A DNA stretch of 64,000 bases from assembly GCA_016197405.1 (NCBI GenBank), contig JACPVR010000024.1, forward strand, positions 1-64,000. The letters run 5' to 3'. The position numbers and the translations under genes are program-made. This DNA comes from Mycobacterium sp. (lineage in GTDB: Bacteria > Actinomycetota > Actinomycetes > Mycobacteriales > Mycobacteriaceae). The notes beneath the pieces were generated by a model. It saw only the letters and a program-made list of their open reading frames with translations. It was not told where the DNA came from and did no database searches. This document shows positions 61,001 through 64,000 of the stretch, one piece after another. Within the stretch, counting starts at the first letter, position 1. Each line of letters begins with the position of its first letter.

Positions 61001-61873
61001 TCACGCTCCGCGCGCCACGATCACCGGTACCCCCGCCGACTGCGCTACCGCCGAACTCACCGAGCCCAGCAGCAGCCCGGCGAAACCCCCGCGCCCATGA
61101 CTGCCGACGACCACGAGCTGCGCGTCCTTGGCCTGTTCGAGCAGCTGATGAGCCGGCCAGTCCCTGGCCACGACCCGTCGCACAGTGACATCGGGATAGC
61201 GTTCCTGCCAGCCGGCGAGACGCTCGCCCAGTGCCTCTTCGGCCTGTTCGACGACCATCCTCCAATTGGCGTAGGCAAAACCCTCGTCGGCGACGGCATC
61301 GGTGTAGGTGTGGACCGCCGTCAGTGGCACGCGGCGACGGGAGGCCTCGTCGAAGGCGATCGCCACCGCCGCCTCCGAGGCGGGCGATCCGTCGATGCCG
61401 ACCACCACCGGAGCGTGTGGGTGGTACTCGTCGTGAAAGACCGCCACCGGGCAGTGCGCGTGGTGCAGGACACCGGAGCTGACCGAACCCAGCAGGCGGC
61501 CGCTGATCGCGCCCAGTCCGCGGCTGCCGACGACAACCATGGCGGCGTCCTTGGACAGGTCGAGCAGTGTGGAGACGGGGTGGCCGGAGACTGCCAGCTC
61601 TACGACCCGGACCCTGTGGTCTGTTGCCTGCCCGGCGATCTCGACAGCGCCGGAAACAATTGTGCGGCCTTTGATCTCCGCGGCCTTCAGGTATTCCTCG
61701 GGGATCGGTACGTCGACCCACAATGCGGCCTCGTGGGTCGGTAGCACGTGCACCACGGTGAGGGGGAGTCCGCGGAGAACGGCGTCGCGAGCCGCCCAGT
61801 CGACGGCGAGTTCGGACGCCGACGATCCGTCGACGCCGACGATTATGCCGTGATGTGTTGGCTGGCTGGACAT
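61001..61873 (-). CDS. universal stress protein, tandem-domain
   Basis: The 290 residues contain two USP domains, each opening like HGIIVGVDGSSASELAVDWAA and PVVVGIDGSPASEAAVAIAF, and closing with the ATP motif VVVGSRGLGAISGRLLGSVSSGVLHHAHCPVAV and VVVGSHGRGGFAGLLLGSVSSAVAQSAGVPVIV. This is the ATP-binding class related to the M. tuberculosis Rv2623 type. AAGGAG precedes ATG 61873. Confidence 0.95.
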   Translation of the reverse strand: MSSQPTHHGIIVGVDGSSASELAVDWAARDAVLRGLPLTVVHVLPTHEAALWVDVPIPEEYLKAAEIKGRTIVSGAVEIAGQATDHRVRVVELAVSGHPVSTLLDLSKDAAMVVVGSRGLGAISGRLLGSVSSGVLHHAHCPVAVFHDEYHPHAPVVVGIDGSPASEAAVAIAFDEASRRRVPLTAVHTYTDAVADEGFAYANWRMVVEQAEEALGERLAGWQERYPDVTVRRVVARDWPAHQLLEQAKDAQLVVVGSHGRGGFAGLLLGSVSSAVAQSAGVPVIVARGA

Positions 61874-61976
61874 CTCAGCTCCTTGTCGAAGTGCGATGAC
61901 GACGCAGCGCGTCGACTCTCACCGAACCTATGCGAGAACGGACCGGTTGCGATGGGGGACCAGGTCACGTGCTCGA

Positions 61977-61990
61977 GGGCCTTAAGGCCC
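61977..61990 (-). terminator. palindromic terminator after the SpoIIAA-like gene
   Basis: GGGCC-TTAA-GGCCC is a perfect 14-bp palindrome 3 nt after the minus-strand stop at 61993. No T tract follows, so termination may be partial and the next gene could still be read. Confidence 0.5.
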
Positions 61991-61992
61991 CG

Positions 61993-62361
61993 TCAGCCGG
62001 CGGCCCACTGCTTGGCCCGCTCGAGTTCGTCGAGCCCGAAGATCTCCAGTTCACCGGGCACCATCCACGCCAAGGCGTGCAGAGTGTGGGCGACCCACTC
62101 CTTGTCCGAGACGACCGCGATGCGCTTGAACGCCGAATGATGCGCGAACAGTGCGCCGAAACCCAGCTTGAGATCCTCGACCAACCCGCCCGGGCCGAAA
62201 CCTTCGTAATCGGAGGCAATCACTTCGACGATCCTGATATCGCCGCCGTGCAGCAGCTTCTCCATCTCCGGTTTGAACTCGCGCAGGTCCGCACCGCGTA
62301 GCCTGCCCGACACCCGGATACCGGCAACCCCGTCCGGCATATCGGGCAGTACTTCGATCAT
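61993..62361 (-). CDS. SpoIIAA-like (STAS-fold) protein
   Basis: The 122-residue protein (MIEVLPDMPDGVAGIRVSGRL, DIRIVEVIASDYEGFGPGGLVEDLKLGF, RIAVVSDKEWVAHTLHALAWMVPGEL) matches the SpoIIAA-like family, whose members bind membranes or small hydrophobic ligands and lack the anti-sigma role. Start ATG 62361 has GAGAGGAGAAG in front. It overlaps the upstream small stress-like protein by ATGA. Confidence 0.9.
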   Translation of the reverse strand: MIEVLPDMPDGVAGIRVSGRLRGADLREFKPEMEKLLHGGDIRIVEVIASDYEGFGPGGLVEDLKLGFGALFAHHSAFKRIAVVSDKEWVAHTLHALAWMVPGELEIFGLDELERAKQWAAG

Positions 62362-62798
62362 CGCCTTCTCCTCTCTGGTCGCACGATCAGCATCGAGCAA
62401 TCGTCGCGTCTAGGACCCCGATCGCCGGATGACGTTGTGAGCGAGGCGATCTGATCTCGGTCCCGCTCGCCGAGGACCACCAATTGCACGTCGTCCTCGG
62501 TGTGACAGGCCAGGAACTCACCGATGCTGCCCCTGGTGGCCACCGGGTAGATCGCGACGTCGGGATATTGCCGTTTCCAGCCCGCCATCCGCCGGTCCAG
62601 CTCGTCGTAGCGGTCCTCGCCGAGGTCTTCCACGCAAACCTCCACAGCCAATACCCGTGCACCACGTACCCGTGCCTGCTGCAATGCGGCTTCGATGACC
62701 TCGTCGTTGTCCCGCTGGTCGTTGACGATCACGGCAACCCAACCGGACGTACCCGCCGCGGCGCCGGCGTCCGAAGGTTTCAGCGCACCGGATGTCAT
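62358..62798 (-). CDS. universal-stress-protein-like protein
   Basis: This 146-residue protein has the single-domain USP fold: WVAVIVNDQRDNDEVIEAALQQARVRGARVLAVEV, YDELDRRMAGWKRQYPDVAIYPVATRGSIGEFLACHTEDDVQLVVLGERD. The typical GxxG nucleotide loop is not clear (LGERDRDQIASLTTSSGD), so ATP binding is doubtful. Coupled by overlap to the permease upstream and the SpoIIAA-like gene downstream. Confidence 0.82.
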   Translation of the reverse strand: MTSGALKPSDAGAAAGTSGWVAVIVNDQRDNDEVIEAALQQARVRGARVLAVEVCVEDLGEDRYDELDRRMAGWKRQYPDVAIYPVATRGSIGEFLACHTEDDVQLVVLGERDRDQIASLTTSSGDRGPRRDDCSMLIVRPERRRR

Positions 62799-64000
62799 GC
62801 GACATCCCTCATGCGATGCTCTGCCGCCTCGACCGACTCGGAGGTCTGCCGCTGACGGGCGTTGAGGAACGCGTAGCCGATCATCCCGGCGAGGATGACC
62901 ACCAACCCCTGGTACACCACCTGGTAACCGGAGGCGAACGTCAGCCACATCGAGAACAGCACACCGGCCGCGGCGACCGTCAGGTCGCGCGCCAGGTGCC
63001 GGCCATGCAGCTCTCCGGTGCGGGACAGCAGATGGGTCAGCTGGGCGAGCGCGGAGAAGAAATACGCGATGGCCACCGTCATCACCGTGAGGTTCACCAG
63101 ATAGGTGAACACCGTCAGGCCCGGACCGGTCAGGTATCGCCACAACATCAGCAGCGACGGCAACACCGCTCCCACCACGACGCCGAACCAGGCCGTGCCG
63201 TTGCGATCGGTCCACGCGAACGCCCGGGGAAACAGCCCGTCCTGCGCGATGGCCCGGGAGCTCTCGGTGACGATCAAGGTCCAGCCGTTGAGAGCGCCGA
63301 TCCCGGAGATCACCGCGATGGCGGCGATGAAGGTTCCCGCCCAGGGAGTTCCGGGGAACATGGCCTGGAATGCGTCGACGAACGGTGAACCGGTGTTGAC
63401 CAAGGTGTCGTGGCCGACCAGGCCCATCACGACCGCCGTCACCAGGACGTAGAGCGCGGCGCTGGCCGCGGTGCCGATCAGCGACGCCCGGCCCACATTG
63501 ACCTGGGGATCTCGCACTCGTTTGGCGGTGATGGCGGCCGCTTCGACGCCGATGAACGAGAACAGGGCGACACCCGCAGCCATGCCGATACCGCTGTACA
63601 GGCTGCCGCCGGTGGCGTTGAAGGGCCCGAAGTTGGCGTCCGTGACGAAAAGCCAACCGAACACCCCGAGGAACAGCAGTGGGAGGAATTTCAACGCCAC
63701 GGTGATGTTCTGGAACCATGCCATCTGTTTCACACCAACCAGATTGACGATCGCCGGTACCCACAGTCCGACGAGCGCGATGGCCCAGTTCACCAGTCCG
63801 CTGGGGTTGTCGAGTCCGAGGAGCGCATCGACGTAGAACACCCAGGAGGCGACGATGGCGGCGTTTCCGGCCCAGGCCGAGATCCAGTAGCTCCAGCCGA
63901 CCAGATAGCCGGCGAAGTCGCCGAACTCATGCCGCGCGTAGGCGTACAACCCGCCGTCGCTGTTGGGGATGCGTTTGGTGAGTTGCCCGAACAGCAGCGC
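62795..64000 (-). CDS. APC-family basic amino acid/polyamine transporter, 5' part outside window
   Basis: The visible 401 codons run from the window edge (LFGQLTKRIPNSDGGLYAYA onward) to the stop at 62795, covering about ten membrane segments. Motifs: WSYWISAWAGNAAIVASWVFYVDALLG and FSFIGVEAAAITAKRVRDPQVNVG, typical of the basic amino acid/polyamine antiporter subgroup (arginine/ornithine or arginine/agmatine). The N-terminus lies beyond 64000. It heads an operon with two stress-type genes. Confidence 0.9.
   Translation of the reverse strand, partial: ALLFGQLTKRIPNSDGGLYAYARHEFGDFAGYLVGWSYWISAWAGNAAIVASWVFYVDALLGLDNPSGLVNWAIALVGLWVPAIVNLVGVKQMAWFQNITVALKFLPLLFLGVFGWLFVTDANFGPFNATGGSLYSGIGMAAGVALFSFIGVEAAAITAKRVRDPQVNVGRASLIGTAASAALYVLVTAVVMGLVGHDTLVNTGSPFVDAFQAMFPGTPWAGTFIAAIAVISGIGALNGWTLIVTESSRAIAQDGLFPRAFAWTDRNGTAWFGVVVGAVLPSLLMLWRYLTGPGLTVFTYLVNLTVMTVAIAYFFSALAQLTHLLSRTGELHGRHLARDLTVAAAGVLFSMWLTFASGYQVVYQGLVVILAGMIGYAFLNARQRQTSESVEAAEHRMRDVA

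Noticed and set aside
61935..61970. Possible DosR-type box before the universal stress protein
   Set aside because: GTGACCTGGTCCCC resembles half of the site but is one base short and mismatched in the left arm, so I do not call it.

Overview
The window is chromosomal DNA of a high-GC actinobacterium, almost certainly a fast-growing member of the Mycobacteriaceae (Mycolicibacterium type). The left third follows the gene order of Mycobacterium tuberculosis Rv1691-Rv1713: TPR protein, HAD phosphatase, small protein, tlyA, nadK, recN, steA, steB/mctB, pyrG, NUDIX, xerD, ParA-like, scpA, scpB, rluB, cmk, der. The window opens inside a 5S rRNA gene, so an rRNA operon sits just upstream. A second rrn operon near tyrS is typical of fast growers. 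Many starts are GTG or TTG, stop/start overlaps are common, and several -10 boxes lie 6-7 nt before a start codon (leaderless transcripts).

Layout. 1-16935: rRNA end and the conserved core block (translation, NAD, DNA repair, septum/copper, CTP synthesis, chromosome segregation). 16991-20650: two TSUP (TauE/SafE) permeases separated by a short Cys-Cys ORF, a convergent iron-sulfur photolyase and tRNA-Pro(GGG). 20650-40700: accessory metabolism. It holds (a) a Tat-exported amidohydrolase, a second amidohydrolase, a membrane-anchored metallo-beta-lactamase-fold protein and a TetR regulator that share operator-like elements; (b) two PrpF isomerase paralogues flanking a MatC-type permease and a LysR regulator, followed by an iron/phosphonate-type ABC importer; (c) an amino acid permease with a soluble stress-protein-like tail plus a universal stress protein; (d) a GNAT protein; and (e) a BenE-type transporter divergent from an XRE-cupin regulator.

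40817-54716 is the most striking part: eleven minus-strand genes, every one overlapping the next. In order of transcription they are a GlnX-like membrane sensor, a GlnH-like lipoprotein, a helical protein, a PknG-like kinase, a PP2C phosphatase, a VWA protein, an FHA protein, a hybrid histidine kinase, a response regulator with a nucleotide cyclase, a PGM1-type ATP-grasp ligase and a GGCT-like protein. I read it as one amino-acid-sensing and phospho-signalling apparatus that joins Ser/Thr, His-Asp and cyclic-nucleotide signalling to a small-molecule ligase. The proteins of the kinase, phosphatase and FHA genes carry similar zinc ribbons.

54717-64000: a decayed lipoprotein gene, a two-gene membrane unit, an alpha/beta hydrolase, a membrane GGDEF-EAL protein, and a stress-type set (Ddn-like reductase, universal stress proteins, SpoIIAA-like protein, APC permease cut by the window end).
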